Assembly (NCBI GenBank): GCA_936432065.2
Contig: OW386293.2
Coordinates: 43,867,923 to 43,931,922 of the forward strand
DNA length: 64,000 nt
Reading direction: 5' to 3'
Origin: Rutpela maculata
Taxonomy: Eukaryota; Arthropoda; Insecta; Coleoptera; Cerambycidae
Position 1 is the first letter of the stretch, and each line of letters starts with the position of its first letter. The notes beneath the pieces were generated by a model. It was not told where the DNA came from and did no database searches. It saw nothing but the letters and a program-made list of their open reading frames with translations. The position numbers and the translations under genes were made by a program. Shown piece after piece: positions 1 through 10,591 of this stretch.

Positions 1-255
1 GACATATTACGGCAAACGATTGTATTCAACTCTAAAAAGACCCACGTAAAATCTTAGATCGATCTGACGTCATAAAGTTGAAATATTAAAGCTATGCATG
101 ATTTAATAGATTTCGCTAATACAGTAGGCATCGTTAGGTTCATTTCCAAAATTTCATTGATATCCAATGCCATTAACTCGAGGGAAGTAAAATTTTATAT
201 ATGTGAATGTGGTTTCGATATTTAGGCATTATTAGGTGATTAAATATAAATATAA

Positions 256-840
256 CACTTTATCAACATAATTTTTAGTCTGTATAAGTTAAAACTACGA
301 GTCATGTTAAGATAAACAAATTCGAACAGAAGAACATTAGATGCAGAGTTGTGGCCTCTACCAAGGGTGACTCTTCAAGAGAAACCAATCAAAAGTCTTT
401 ATAGATTTTAAAATAGACGGTTCCCTAGTTTAAAGGAAAATATATAATGAAGCATGACGTCAAATGTAAAAGTTTTTATATAAGGAATCAGGACATTTTT
501 CTATTCCCCTGATGATGAGGTAATTATTGTTGAAATTTAGAATAACTTTTTATCTACATAATTTTTAGTTTGTATAAGTTAAAACTATGAGTCATGTTAA
601 GACAAAAAAAATCGATCGGGAAGATAGTTAGATACAGAGTTGTGGTGTCTACAAGGGGTGACTCTTCAAGAGGAACCAATCAAAAGTCTTTATAGATTTT
701 AAAATACACGACGGTTCCCTAGTTTTTAAGGAAAATATATAATGAGGATGACGTCACATGTAAAAGTTTTCATATAAGGAATTCATTTTTCTATTCCCCT
801 GATGATGAGGTGATTACTGTTGAAATTTAGAATAATGAAC
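256..840. repeat. Tandem duplication of a ~290-bp unit
   Basis: Two head-to-tail copies (about 250-540 and 541-840) align along their length with small indels. Each copy runs from a block around ACATAATTTTTAGT, through ACTCTTCAAGAG, to CCCCTGATGATGAGGT and TGTTGAAATTTAG at the end. No ORF is present. The element type is not recognised; a tandem pseudo-LTR of a Penelope-like element or a small satellite are possibilities. Confidence 0.75.
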
Positions 841-1139
841 AATATTATATAGATTTTGAATTTTTGGAGTCTTATAGTTAAAGTCAAAATTATTAAGAGA
901 CGAAAAACTTTTCTATAAATAATTGAAAAAATAATTCCCATAAAAAGTAATAGAGTAGCTATAGAAATGGCTAATTGTATTTAATAAATATTCTCTGTCG
1001 AAAAATAAAGTCCGTTATTTTATGTTAAGTAGGTAATTTCGAAGAATTGGTAAAAAATATTGTAAATGTATCTAACTATAACCTCAGCTCGAAAGGTATC
1101 AACAATTATGCATTCATTTAGTATGTAGGTACTATAGTG

Positions 1140-2087
1140 GATTAGTGGTGAACACTTCGGACTTACAGTCGTCATTTTTATCGGATAGATATATTTTGGC
1201 ACGGGTGAACAATTCACTGTCACTCAAAACTAGGCTCTCCGCAGGAGTTCCTCAGGGGTCCCAAATTTCACCTATCCTGTACAACCTATTTACCGCTGAC
1301 ATCCCTTCCTATCCAAACACCTCTCTCCTCCTATACGCAGACGATGTAACAATTTATGCTAATAGTTTTTATGCACAAACTGCTACGCAGAAAATAAGGT
1401 ATCACCTAAATAAACTTATTGAATTTTATAATAAATGGAAGATCAAAATAAACCCCGAAAAAAGTGAATCTATAACTTTTAATCGCAAATTCACAAATAC
1501 TAGAACGATTACGAAACTAAACATTGACGGACTTGACGTACGAGAACTAAATACAGTCAAATATTTGGGGGTCTCTCTGGATAGGAGACTGCGTTTTGTG
1601 CCCCACATCACGGCAGCAATAAATAAAACCTATGGGGCTCTGAGAAAGTTGTACCCATTGGTCAATAGGCAAAGTAAACTAACATTAAATAATAAATTAA
1701 CCTTATATAAGGTTATCTTTAGACCCATCCTGCTTTACGGCTGCGTGGTCTGGAATGGAGCTTCCGACACGCAGCACGGTAGGGTGCAAGTCACGCAAAA
1801 TAAAATACTCCGTTTATTGACCAATTCACCACGTTACATAACGATTGAAGAGCTCCATAGAATCACAGGCATGCCCAGAACGCAAGATCTTATCAGAGAG
1901 ATCGCCCAAAAATTCTTTATTTCTAAAGTAGATAGTTCGGAACTGACACGCGACATTGCTTTCCAACGTAGACATGAAAATATCCCTCTCACCCATAAAC
2001 TCCTACACCAGAAACTAGACATATATGACACTAGAAGACAATAACAAATCTCCCAACAGACAACATCCCGCCCAAAAAAAAAAAAAA
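1140..2087 (+). pseudogene. 5'-truncated Jockey-like non-LTR retrotransposon, RT C-terminal half
   Basis: An open frame (about 1145-2044) encodes the second half of a non-LTR reverse transcriptase. It includes the GVPQGSQISPILYNLFTADIP block and the catalytic LLYADDVTIYA motif near residues 60-72. These are followed by the KYLGVSLDRRLRFVPHI thumb block and a long C-terminal domain (LYGCVVWNGA, then LLTNSPRYITIEELH), as in Jockey-clade ORF2 proteins. The endonuclease and the first RT motifs are absent, which is usual for dead-on-arrival 5' truncation. The stop is at 2042-2044, and an A-rich run at 2074-2088 may be an internal or true 3' tail. The frame is uninterrupted, so this copy is relatively young. 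Clade assignment rests on motif style only. Confidence 0.85.
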
Positions 2088-2099
2088 ACCTCCCGCACA

Positions 2100-2640
2100 C
2101 AAAATCTCAACCCTCCCTTGAGGAATCCTGTATTAGGAACACAGAAAATACCAAGAGGTATTCCCACGGTGAGAACATTCTTAAATATTTTAAGTACATA
2201 CACAAAAAATTAAGAACATAATTAAATTTATTTGAGTACATACAAAATCCAGTTTTATAAATTGACTATTAATTATTTTAAGCAGGTTTTTCCTAAAATT
2301 TTTTCCTGCATGATAGTGAAACATCCATACCAGTAAATCTGTTTTACGATCATTCTTTATGGTCTTTTTTAAGCTTTAGCATAAATTAAATAAATGCATT
2401 TAATCTTTGGAAAAAATGCCTCACAAACATAAATGTAGGAAATAAATCATAATCTCCTGGCCTGGCAGCGGCCAAATTAAAGCGCATCACGCTTATGCGT
2501 TTGTTACGTTTTAATTTATTGATTGTACACTGAAATGAGATAAAATGAAATAAATACAATACCTATGTAAAAAATTATAAGTAAAATAAAGAGCTTTAAA
2601 TGGTAATGGTAAAAATGGACTTACAGTCAAGAGTTTGCAG
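2100..2640. other. No gene seen
   Basis: AT-rich sequence without recognisable coding similarity, repeats or RNA. The first ~100 bases may be the 3' UTR of the Jockey-like element. Confidence 0.5.
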
Positions 2641-2689
2641 GATCTATCCACGGTCACTGCTGGATTTTTTTTTTTTTAAATAAAAATAA

Positions 2690-3500
2690 TTAATGGTAAA
2701 TAACTATTATAACGTGACTCCTATATAGGAAATTATGAGTTTTCAAAAGTTTTTAAGGAGTTTAAAATAAAAATTAATATTAATAATAAATAAATATGAA
2801 TATTACATTTCAGGAAATTGAAATAGATTTCGCTAATACAGTAGACCTTCACTGCGCATGCTTTTTTCTATGTGTGACGTCATACATTGATTCACGTATA
2901 CCAGTATTAATCGATTTGAAGTCAGGTACCTTGATAGCCTAGTGTGTTGAGCATTGTGCTTTCAAACCGGAGATCGGTGGTTCGAATCCTAGGCGATGGC
3001 TGGATTTTTTCATAAAAATAATTACAATAAAAATATAAATTTAAGATGTGACCATATATTAGCTGTATAAAGTGTAGTACTATTACGTATATGTAAAAAT
3101 ATAATTACTGATTCATCCAGAGGCGCGTGGTTGGGTATTCAATAACAATTAATGATAACTATTATCACGTGACTTCTATATAGGAAATATAAATAATCAG
3201 AATTTTAAATTAAAAATTAATTAACAAAAAATAAATATTATCACGTGACCCCTCTCTATAGGAAATTAGAAGTATGGGGTGAGGTCAGTGAAGGTCATCT
3301 GAAGGTTATTGATGTATTAAAAAGACCATGATAAACCTTACTGATTCATGTTTACTGTTACAGTGTTAACTCTAGAGGTGAGAACAGCTTTTCAATAGTA
3401 ATTAATATAAATATTATCACGTGACTATGCAAATTATTCATTAATTATTCAAAGTTTTAGGAATTTAATTCAAATAAAAATAAATATTATCATGTGTATG
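2690..3500. repeat. Dispersed repeats with a TATTATCACGTGAC core
   Basis: A block reading about TATTATCACGTGAC followed by TCTATATAGGAAAT recurs near 2705, 3160, 3235, 3410 and 3480 with variation. A second block (GAAGGTCATCTGAAGGTTAT, then a GACCA-GAT-AACC stretch) occurs at 3285-3340 and 3515-3570. The arrangement is a ~230-bp imperfect duplication downstream of the tRNA-like SINE head. CACGTG is an E-box sequence, but I infer no function. Confidence 0.6.
2934..3060 (+). repeat. tRNA-derived SINE head
   Basis: The sequence contains a pol III A-box-like motif (TAGCCTAGTGTGTTGAGC, about 2937-2954) and an exact B-box (GGTTCGAATCC, about 2980-2990). Their spacing is that of a tRNA with a long variable arm (Ser/Leu-like). 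It lacks a clean acceptor stem and runs into AT-rich DNA, so it is a SINE or tRNA-derived relic rather than a working tRNA gene. Confidence 0.7.
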
Positions 3501-3689
3501 GAAAAAATGGTGTGAGTGAAGGTCATCTGAAGGTTATTGATGTATCAAAAAAGACCACGATGAACCTCCATAAGAAAAAGCATGGGGTTTTGGCCCCGTA
3601 GCCCCATTGCATATCTACTCAACGTACAGAGCCGTACAGAGCACGTAGTATTTCGTGGTTCTCCATCGGGTACCAGTGCTTAGGTTTCG

Positions 3690-5297
3690 GTTACTCAGGA
3701 GCTTTCTTAGTTTTATGAATGTTGATCGTGCTATCTCTATTCTGATCTAAATCTCATTAACTGTGTATCCTAAATATTTGTAGCGATGAAATCTTTCGAT
3801 GGATTCGGTTCCTACTTATAGATCGATGTTTTGGATATTCCTTTTACTAAGTACCATGAATTTGGCCTTCTTTCTGTTGATCTCAAGTCCAAAATAGCAA
3901 AACAGTATCATCTGCATAGCGGAGATTCCTGATTGGTGCCCCATTAATTTTGATGCCTTTATTGTGTTCTTCCAGTGCCTCTACATAGATTTCTTCAGTG
4001 TATAAATTGAACAGCAGTGGCGAAAGAATGCAACCCTTCCCTAGCAATTGAAAAGTTCTGACCCGTCGTGCCTTCATGCTTGATGTGTGCTGTTTGATTC
4101 CAATAAAGATTTTTTATAGTCTGAATGTCTTTGGTATCAATTCCCGAAAGTTTTAATAGTCTTTTAAGTTTGTTGTGTTTGACAGTGTCAAACGCTTTCT
4201 CATAGTCGACAAAGCAGGCATAAACATCTTTTTGTTGATTCAAACATTTTTGGACCAAGACCTGCATCGCGAAGATGAGCTTTCGCGTTCCATACCCACA
4301 TCTAAATCCGAACTGCGTGCTACCTAGACGCTGTTCTAGTTTTGTTCTTATTCGGGCATGAATAATTCTCAAAAACACCTTGAGGATGTGACTCATTAAG
4401 CTTATAAGGCGATATTCACTGTACTTTTTGGAGTTGGGCTTCTTGGGGAGTATTATAAAAGACTTTATACTGTTCGATGGAATTTGCCAGTATCGTAGAT
4501 TTTATTAAAGAGACCTAATATGGTGTTCAGGTTGTTCTCATCAATAACTTTCAGAAATTCGACTGGTACTTCATCACATCCTATTGCTTTTTTTCGTTTG
4601 TTTGTTCTAGGGCTTTTGTTATCTCACTTTTTAATATCTTTGGTCCTTTCTAGTCAAGAGTATTCGCTGTCTGACGATAGTTAGTGAAAAGATTTTTGAT
4701 ATGAGTTTCCCATATCTCTAACTGCTCTTTCTTGTCTACAATAAGTTTATTGTTTTTATCTACTAGCTTTACAAACTGTCTTTTTTTGTAGGTGTATGTA
4801 AACTCTGTTACCTTTTTATGCATGTTGAAGCTGTCATGTCTGTGTTCTAGTTCTTCTATCTCTTGACATTTTCCGCTTTTCGCATTTCTCTTCAGTCTTA
4901 TTTATCTCTTTGGTGACAGTTATATCTAGGTCTTTATATACCTTTCAGCGTTCTTCTTATTTTCTCTTCTTTTGTCGAGTAACTTCATTCAGAGTGTCTT
5001 ATTTCTTCTTTCGCTCTGTTTCGTATTGCGTCTCGTGAATTGTGATCCAGTCTCTTTCAAAATCATTGGTAATGTCTAGTGTTGTCAGGCTATTATTAAT
5101 GCTTTCTGTAAGCTTGGCTTTTATTTCGGGGTTTCTAAGCTTGTCCATATCTATTTTTTTGTTAGTCGCTTTCTTCATTGGGATTTTTAGTCGGACTCGC
5201 AATTTAGCTACAAGTGGAGCGTGGTCAGACTTTATCCAGCCGCAATTATTGCATTACGGAATTGTTTATTTATTGTTATGATTTCTGGTTTCTAACT
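3690..5297 (-). pseudogene. Decayed RTE-like non-LTR retrotransposon (endonuclease end plus RT)
   Basis: Read on the minus strand from ~5300 down, the fragments keep the colinear order of an RTE-type protein. They are an endonuclease terminus with SDHAPLVAKLRVRLKIPMKK (about 5240-5180), the linker MDKLRNPEIKAKLTESINNS, and RT entry EKKAIGCDEVPVEFLKVIDE (about 4600). Then come QFGFRCGYGTRKLIFAMQVL, FVDYEKAFDTVKHNKL, SPLLFNLYTEEI, LRYADDTVLL (about 3920-3890) and, in another frame, RFHRYKYLGYTVNE (about 3760). Several frameshifts and stops occur and a segment after the YADD motif is missing, so it is not functional. Similarity stops at the edge of the foldback element at 5301. Confidence 0.85.
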
Positions 5298-5300
5298 ATG

Positions 5301-6510
5301 TAGTCTATGTAATGAAGGCAGAAATAGTGTAAATATTTCATGCAAAGACGAGATTACCTTTCCCCCAATTCTCAAGGGTGCTGAACACGATGCAAGTGAT
5401 GGGAGAAGTTTTTAACCGCTGCAAACCCCTGAAACGGTCAAAAACCACCTCTTTTATGGATCCTTCTATGTTCTATGTTCTCATATATAAACGGGTCGGC
5501 ATGGGGAGTGATTGATCGACGGGTTATGCTTGAAATAAAATGGAAGGGGGTTAAGGAGTAAGTGGAATCCAGACAGCAGGTCTAGGGGGTTGATTAAACC
5601 CTCCCGAAGGATGGCAAATAATTTTTTTTAATGATTGGTTTAAACGCGTATGCCCCCGTTTTTGGGGTCACTGATCACGGAAAAATATTGATTTTTAGCT
5701 CCAACCCCTCCTCATCCCTCAAACGGCAGAAACCACCCCCTCACTCACCAGAAAGCATGCCATCCAGGATTTACAGGTTTATCGACACCTGATCGTTATT
5801 CCTGTGCATATCCCTTCATTTTTCACGGAAGAGAAGGTGGTAGCGACCTCGGTGTTGCTTTAACCCTTCCAAGGGGTGCAAAATTCATTAATTACACTTT
5901 GGATCGTCAATACGCCCTCCCCCGTTTTCGCAGGCGCTGATCACGATAAAAATATTCACCTTCATCTCCCCTATCCTCAACCACTATAATGGACGGAAAC
6001 TTACTCTCATTCACCAGTTATTGCTGGGGCGATGATTGTAGGTTGCTGAGTAAGGTATAATGATTTCTTCATCAGGGAGTAATGAATAATAAATTCTGTC
6101 GTCAATGGCAATGTTGTAAAAAAAAATTCATTTTGAGTGAGGGATGAGGAGGGGTTGGAGCCTAAAATTAATGTTTTTCCCGTGATCAGCGACCTAAAGA
6201 ACGGGGGATATGGGTTTGAACTGAATCATTTAAAGAAAAAATGATTTTTCACCCCTCGGGAGGGTTTAATCAACCCACTAGGCCTGCTGTCTGCATTCCA
6301 CTTACTCTATAACCCCCTTCCATGTTATTTCAAGTATAACCAACCCGTCGATAAATCACTCCCCAGACTCGTTTATATATGAAAACATAAAGGGATCCAT
6401 AAAAGGGGTGGTTTTTGGCAGCACCCTCGAAAACGGGGGGAAAAGTAATCTTGTCTTTGCACGAAATATTTACAAAAAAATCGTGTTATAATGCTCCATT
6501 ACATAGACTA
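5301..6510. mobile_element. Foldback (long-TIR) DNA element, 1.2 kb
   Basis: The two ends are long inverted repeats of about 400 bp (5301-5735 and 6130-6510) separated by ~400 bp. The termini are TAGTCTATGTAATG and its complement CATTACATAGACTA. A 3-bp direct repeat ATG flanks both ends (5298-5300 and 6511-6513), as expected of a target duplication. Arms are diverged by many substitutions and indels, so the insertion is old. No ORF is present, so it must be non-autonomous. It lies against the RTE remnant. Its superfamily is not recognised. Confidence 0.8.
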
Positions 6511-7594
6511 ATGTTTTCCGGTCGGGTAATAGTATTATAGCGCTTTAGTGATTGTGAAAAGTACTGTAGAGGCAGCTTCACACCGAAGGTGTGCAGACTG
6601 CTCCAGGATCATAAAATAAGTACAATAAGATAAATACTCAACCGCTGTAATTCCAGTTTCATAAGGAAGTTAACATTGAGATTGGATGAAAGTTAAAACA
6701 ACTGTATGCTTGTTGACTATGAGCAAAATGCAAGAAAATTAAACTAACAATTTTCTCTGGAAACATTTCGTTGCACCACTTTCGTTGTAAAGTACTAATT
6801 TTGCTGCGAAAATTCTATATAATTATATAAGCGGGGTATCTACGTCGGGGAAAATTAAAATAATAATTTTCCTAGGTTGAAACAAATTGCTTTGAGAGTT
6901 TTTAAATCTAATTACAACACAATCTGCTCCCAGATTATTACAATATTTTCTTAATTTTCTTTATTCTACAAGAGTTTCCCTTTGTAATGTTTTCTATAGA
7001 TTTTTGGTCAGTTTCAGTTATTTGAAGAGAAATAAAAATAAGAAAATTTACATAATATGATATCTAAAAAACGAATTGCCAAAGATATATCAGGTCGTGT
7101 ATTTATAAATAATATTTATTTCGCACTCTTGTATGAAATCTGAAGAGGCAAATTTAGATATATTGGTTGGCCATTCATCAGGTCGGATCTTATGCTTTTT
7201 GGGCAAATATTTAGGAAATGTGTGTAATTTAAAATGGCACTGAAATATACATGAACTCAAACGAAAAAATATGGTAATATAGTAATAACTAATTAACACA
7301 TTGAAATATATCCGTAATAGTGATAAAATTTTAATTTTCAAGTCATTATAACTTAACTATCTCTTTGGACCCAAGCATATACCAGTCAAAATTTTTATGA
7401 CCCGGGCCATTTTATCACTAAATGGGTCATAAGGAACAAAAAATATTTGAAAAAATTTTTTCTTAGACCTTTGGTTTTTGCAAAAAATTAGGTATAATAT
7501 ATGATACTTTGGGTCTATATCACTACCAAACACAGCATTTTTCAAAAATATTTTATTTACTAATTATAAACATAAACAACAAAAAAAGTTACAA
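6511..7594. other. No gene seen; possible piggyBac-like 3' flank
   Basis: AT-rich DNA with short chance ORFs only. A hairpin-like stretch at 7397-7430 (ATGACCC near one side, GGGTCAT on the other) lies just beyond the C-terminal end of the piggyBac-like frame and could belong to the end of that element. Confidence 0.4.
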
Positions 7595-8385
7595 CTACTT
7601 TTTGTGAAATTCAACAAAACAATTTCTTTCCGTTGAGCAACAAAGAAAAATTTTACATGCGGTGCAACAAACAAATGTTAATTTTTTGCACTTTGATCTC
7701 CATTTTTGTTCTTTGTTTTTAAAATCCGGTAAATGTTTGGCACTCGAAGTTGCAAATTTCTTATCCGGTATATTTTCAGGTTTTCTGGCCTTTTTGGAAG
7801 CAGGTGGACCATCACCATCCGACTCGTTATTTGCAGCGTCTCTAATATTTGGGATTAGTGATTGTTCTTCTGTGGCATACTATGAAAATTGAAGTAAAAG
7901 TTGCTTTGCCACCACAAACTCGAAATCTAAGTAATCCATGATCTCTTTTTTTCGGCAAGCGTGCATCTTTTCTCTACACTAGCCATCCAGCTGCCGCAGA
8001 AAAATCAATAAAATGGTGAATGGCTCGGATCGTCCATTTGTTTGTCCTGTACCGCATGGGGTACTTTCCAATAACACGATCCAAAAGATCTATTCCTCCC
8101 ATTTTGGCATTGTAAGATTTTACAATAGCAGGTTGTTTCACTTGGATATATTTTGAATCTGGTTTGCTCCAACGTCTGCATTTGCCTACAGGCTAAGAAC
8201 CTTGAACTGAAGAAGCTAAGTGAACGGGTCTGGTATCAAACCATTTCATTACAGCTATTTTTGAATCCCCCTTAACCACCTGTTCATAACTTTTATCATT
8301 TGGTTGCCAGATGAAAAGTTAAATTTTTTAGGAATTCGGGATTTCATAAGCGTTCCAGTCAAGCCAATAGATATTGCCAATAACC
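7595..8385 (-). pseudogene. piggyBac-like transposase, C-terminal part (decayed)
   Basis: Minus-strand translation gives blocks typical of the piggyBac family (DDE_Tnp_1_7). They are GTLMKSRIPKKF, KWFDTRPVHLASS, KYIQVKQPAIVKSYNAKMGG (about 8130), IDLLDRVIGKYPMRYRTNKW and IHHFIDFSAAAGWL. They continue through LDFEFVVAKQLLLQFS to a C-terminal cysteine-rich segment, FVCCTACKIFLCCSTERNCF, ending FHKK before a stop at 7595-7597. The cysteine-rich tail is the family's DNA-binding element that recognises its terminal repeats. At least two stops and one frameshift interrupt the frame and the N-terminal half is absent. The plus-strand ORF at 7662-7892 is its antisense shadow. Confidence 0.85.
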
Positions 8386-9309
8386 CAGTAAAAAATAAAT
8401 ATAATTAGGTAGCGATAGAGACCCAAGATGTCACATCTGATACGTTGAGCAAAGATCATTGCCTAGGGCGCTAATAAAATGCAAATTGGAATATGACTTA
8501 ATACAGCAACAAATATATTCACTAGCAAGCTGTTAGTAAAAAAAAATAGGGAGGGTATTACTTACGTTTCTTTGAATATTATACATATTTTAAGATTCAC
8601 TTGTCACATAGGTTAGGTTTACTGCAAATGTAATATTATGTCGTGGGAAGTTAAGTGGAGGGCAGGCGACCGCTTATATTTCTACGCATGCCAGAAAAGG
8701 TATCAGATATGATGACTATGGAGCTGCAGCGTTCTGAACGACAGAGCACATGGAATAAAATGTTTGACCAGAGGTATCATCTATGATATGATATGATATG
8801 ATATATTGGGTCCGACGAGGTTACATGAAAAGTTGCATAGAACGGTTTCTCCCTGAAAAAATGACCCTAAAAATAGGCCAAAAATCGCTCATTTTTTCGC
8901 CCTGAAATTTTGTTTTAAACTAAGTGCTAAATTATTGTTAATAATGAGAACATCCTGAATGCAAAATTTCAAGATGGGCATATGTTTGGTTTTTGAGATA
9001 TGAGTGATTGAAATTGTGTTATGCGTGTTGCAATATAGGAGCATATCAAAAAATACACGACCCCACAAAAAATGAATACTCATCAGCTATGGCAGAGCAA
9101 TCAAGATATTCTTAGAAATTTTTGACGCTGGATTCAAATCTAAAATCGCAAAATTCGTTTATCCATTTATTATTTCAGAAGAGCCAGAAACATCCCCTAT
9201 AAGAGGGTGAAAAAATGATGCTATTGAGTTATAGAGCTTCCATGAACAGAAATATAATATATTGGCTGAATACATGAACGAAGGTGTTGACTAGAGCTCA
9301 CACAAAGAA
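8386..9309. other. No gene seen; short TGATA microsatellite
   Basis: AT-rich sequence. The only structure I see is a short ATGATATGAT-type pentanucleotide repeat at about 8786-8806. Confidence 0.5.
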
Positions 9310-9965
9310 ATCGAGACACGTCTTAAGGGGGAGAAGACTACCCTAATACAATATCAAACTGCACAGAAGCTCCAATAAATATAAACATAAAACATAAACA
9401 CACCACAGATAGTAGACAACTCCCAAATCTAAAGCCAAGGCTGTCCGGAAGGGGAAAACTGGAAAACACCGACATACATCCATACCCACTAGTGTTGTCA
9501 ATACCGGGGCTAGGGCTCAAACCCAGAGCGCAATAGACAGTCGGTCAGCGTATTCGCCACTTAATTCAATTCAATTCAAAATAAATTTATTTTAAATTAG
9601 TAGTTACAGTTATGCGCCTGAATCAGATCCCGGTTCAGAGCCGACCACACAACCACGGCGCGCAACGTCGTGGTAAGTGTGCGGTCGGGTGAAACGGGTC
9701 TGAATTCGGCTAAAACGACAGATATTGGGAGGGGGTTAGAACTCCTGCTTAACGTAAAAAGCTTAAATCTAACAATTTGGGAACATCTTTACCTAAAGGG
9801 GAAGTTTTAAAATACTTAAAGCTACACTTGATGGTTTTTGTTTAATGCGCACACATCGCGCACTCTTTTTAGAGAACTCTGGTTGTTGATACGGGAAAAA
9901 GCTCAACAAAAAAACCCGATCTTATTCGCCACTCAATACGCCTGACTGAGCTACCGTGCCACTAA
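9310..9965 (-). repeat. tRNA-derived SINE (minus) split by a younger insertion
   Basis: On the minus strand the head begins near 9962 with GGTAGCTCAGTCAGGCGTAT, an A-box-like sequence. It continues past the insertion at 9562-9922 and reaches a B-box-like GGGTTTGAGCCC near 9520, then a body down to about 9330. Rejoined across the duplicated target, the A- and B-boxes sit in one unit. A related copy is at 43315-43435. Confidence 0.7.
9562..9922 (-). mobile_element. Short retroposon (non-LTR 3' end) inserted in the SINE
   Basis: The 361-bp insert is flanked by an exact 11-bp direct repeat, TATTCGCCACT (9551-9561 and 9923-9933). On the minus strand it ends in a TTGAA-type microsatellite (TTGAATTGAATTGAATT) instead of poly(A), a common tail for some non-LTR families. 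The body includes GC-rich inverted motifs around CGGCGCGCAACGTCG. No ORF is present, so it is either a 5'-truncated LINE 3' UTR or a SINE-like element. Confidence 0.75.
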
Positions 9966-10375
9966 TAACTGGTGAAAAAGCTTGGACTCTCTAAGCTTTA
10001 TTAATAGGAATTAATCATAAATCTGTTACGACCTAGTACAGGAAAACAATCCATTACATTACAATCTAGTACAGAAAAACAATCCATTACAGGGTAAAAA
10101 ACTACCTCTCATATTGAATTATAGACTTGAGTCAGGGAAAAATAGTGAATGTTCCAGATATCGCATTTTGATTGCAGAAGGTATGAATGTGGGACGATGA
10201 CTAGAATTTTTGTAACCATTTTATGACACACCTACGATGGAGTAAGAGAACGAGATGAAAACTTATTGGTCTTTACCCCCTGTCCCCCGTCGTGATCATT
10301 TGTGGGGTAAGAGAAAAGCACTCTTGGAAATAATCATAATTTAAGATATTGAACCTTAGCATGTCCTGTGCAGAC
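9966..10375. other. No gene seen; a short direct repeat
   Basis: Contains two close copies of CTAGTACAG-AAAACAATCCATTACA at about 10030-10060 and 10068-10092. Otherwise featureless. Confidence 0.4.
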
Positions 10376-10530
10376 CCCCCCCATCACAAAGCTCACGAGC
10401 ATAGTGCGGGAGGTGAAGGAGCTGAGGGAGGGGGTGTCCGTGACTTCGGCCAACACCAAGGGCCTTCCAAAGCGCCCGAGTCTCTCGTCTGGGTTCCCGA
10501 GCCAGGGAAGGGTAACCCTCAGCAAGGATA
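10376..10530 (+). pseudogene. Possible ORF1 (gag-like) fragment of a non-LTR element
   Basis: A short GC-rich frame reads ITKLTSIVREVKELREGV and continues into a Ser/Pro-rich stretch. The heptad-like, charged segment resembles coiled-coil regions of ORF1 proteins from insect non-LTR retrotransposons. Base composition differs sharply from the AT-rich surroundings and continues into the repeat block to 11400, so both may come from one element. Only ~50 residues are readable; the call is tentative. Confidence 0.3.
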
Positions 10531-10591
10531 GGGGAAAAAAATAGGCCCATTCCAGCTGAAGGTGGAGATAAACCTACATCCCTACTAAAGT

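Noticed and set aside
508..535. Hammerhead ribozyme in the 290-bp repeat
   Set aside because: CTGATGA and GAAA are present but the bases between them do not form a stem II, and no stem III or cleavage triplet could be placed. Kept only as a low-interest note.
1020..1223. Minus-strand 67-codon ORF
   Set aside because: Overlaps the 5' edge of the Jockey-like RT on the other strand and has no motif.
2934..3010. A functional tRNA gene
   Set aside because: A- and B-boxes are good but no closed acceptor stem or sensible anticodon arm could be formed.
7090..7545. Minus-strand ORFs of 83 and 62 codons
   Set aside because: Low-complexity, AT-driven frames without recognisable motifs, in the probable 3' flank of the piggyBac-like relic.
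7662..7892. Plus-strand ORF of 76 codons
   Set aside because: Antisense shadow of the piggyBac-like C-terminus on the minus strand.
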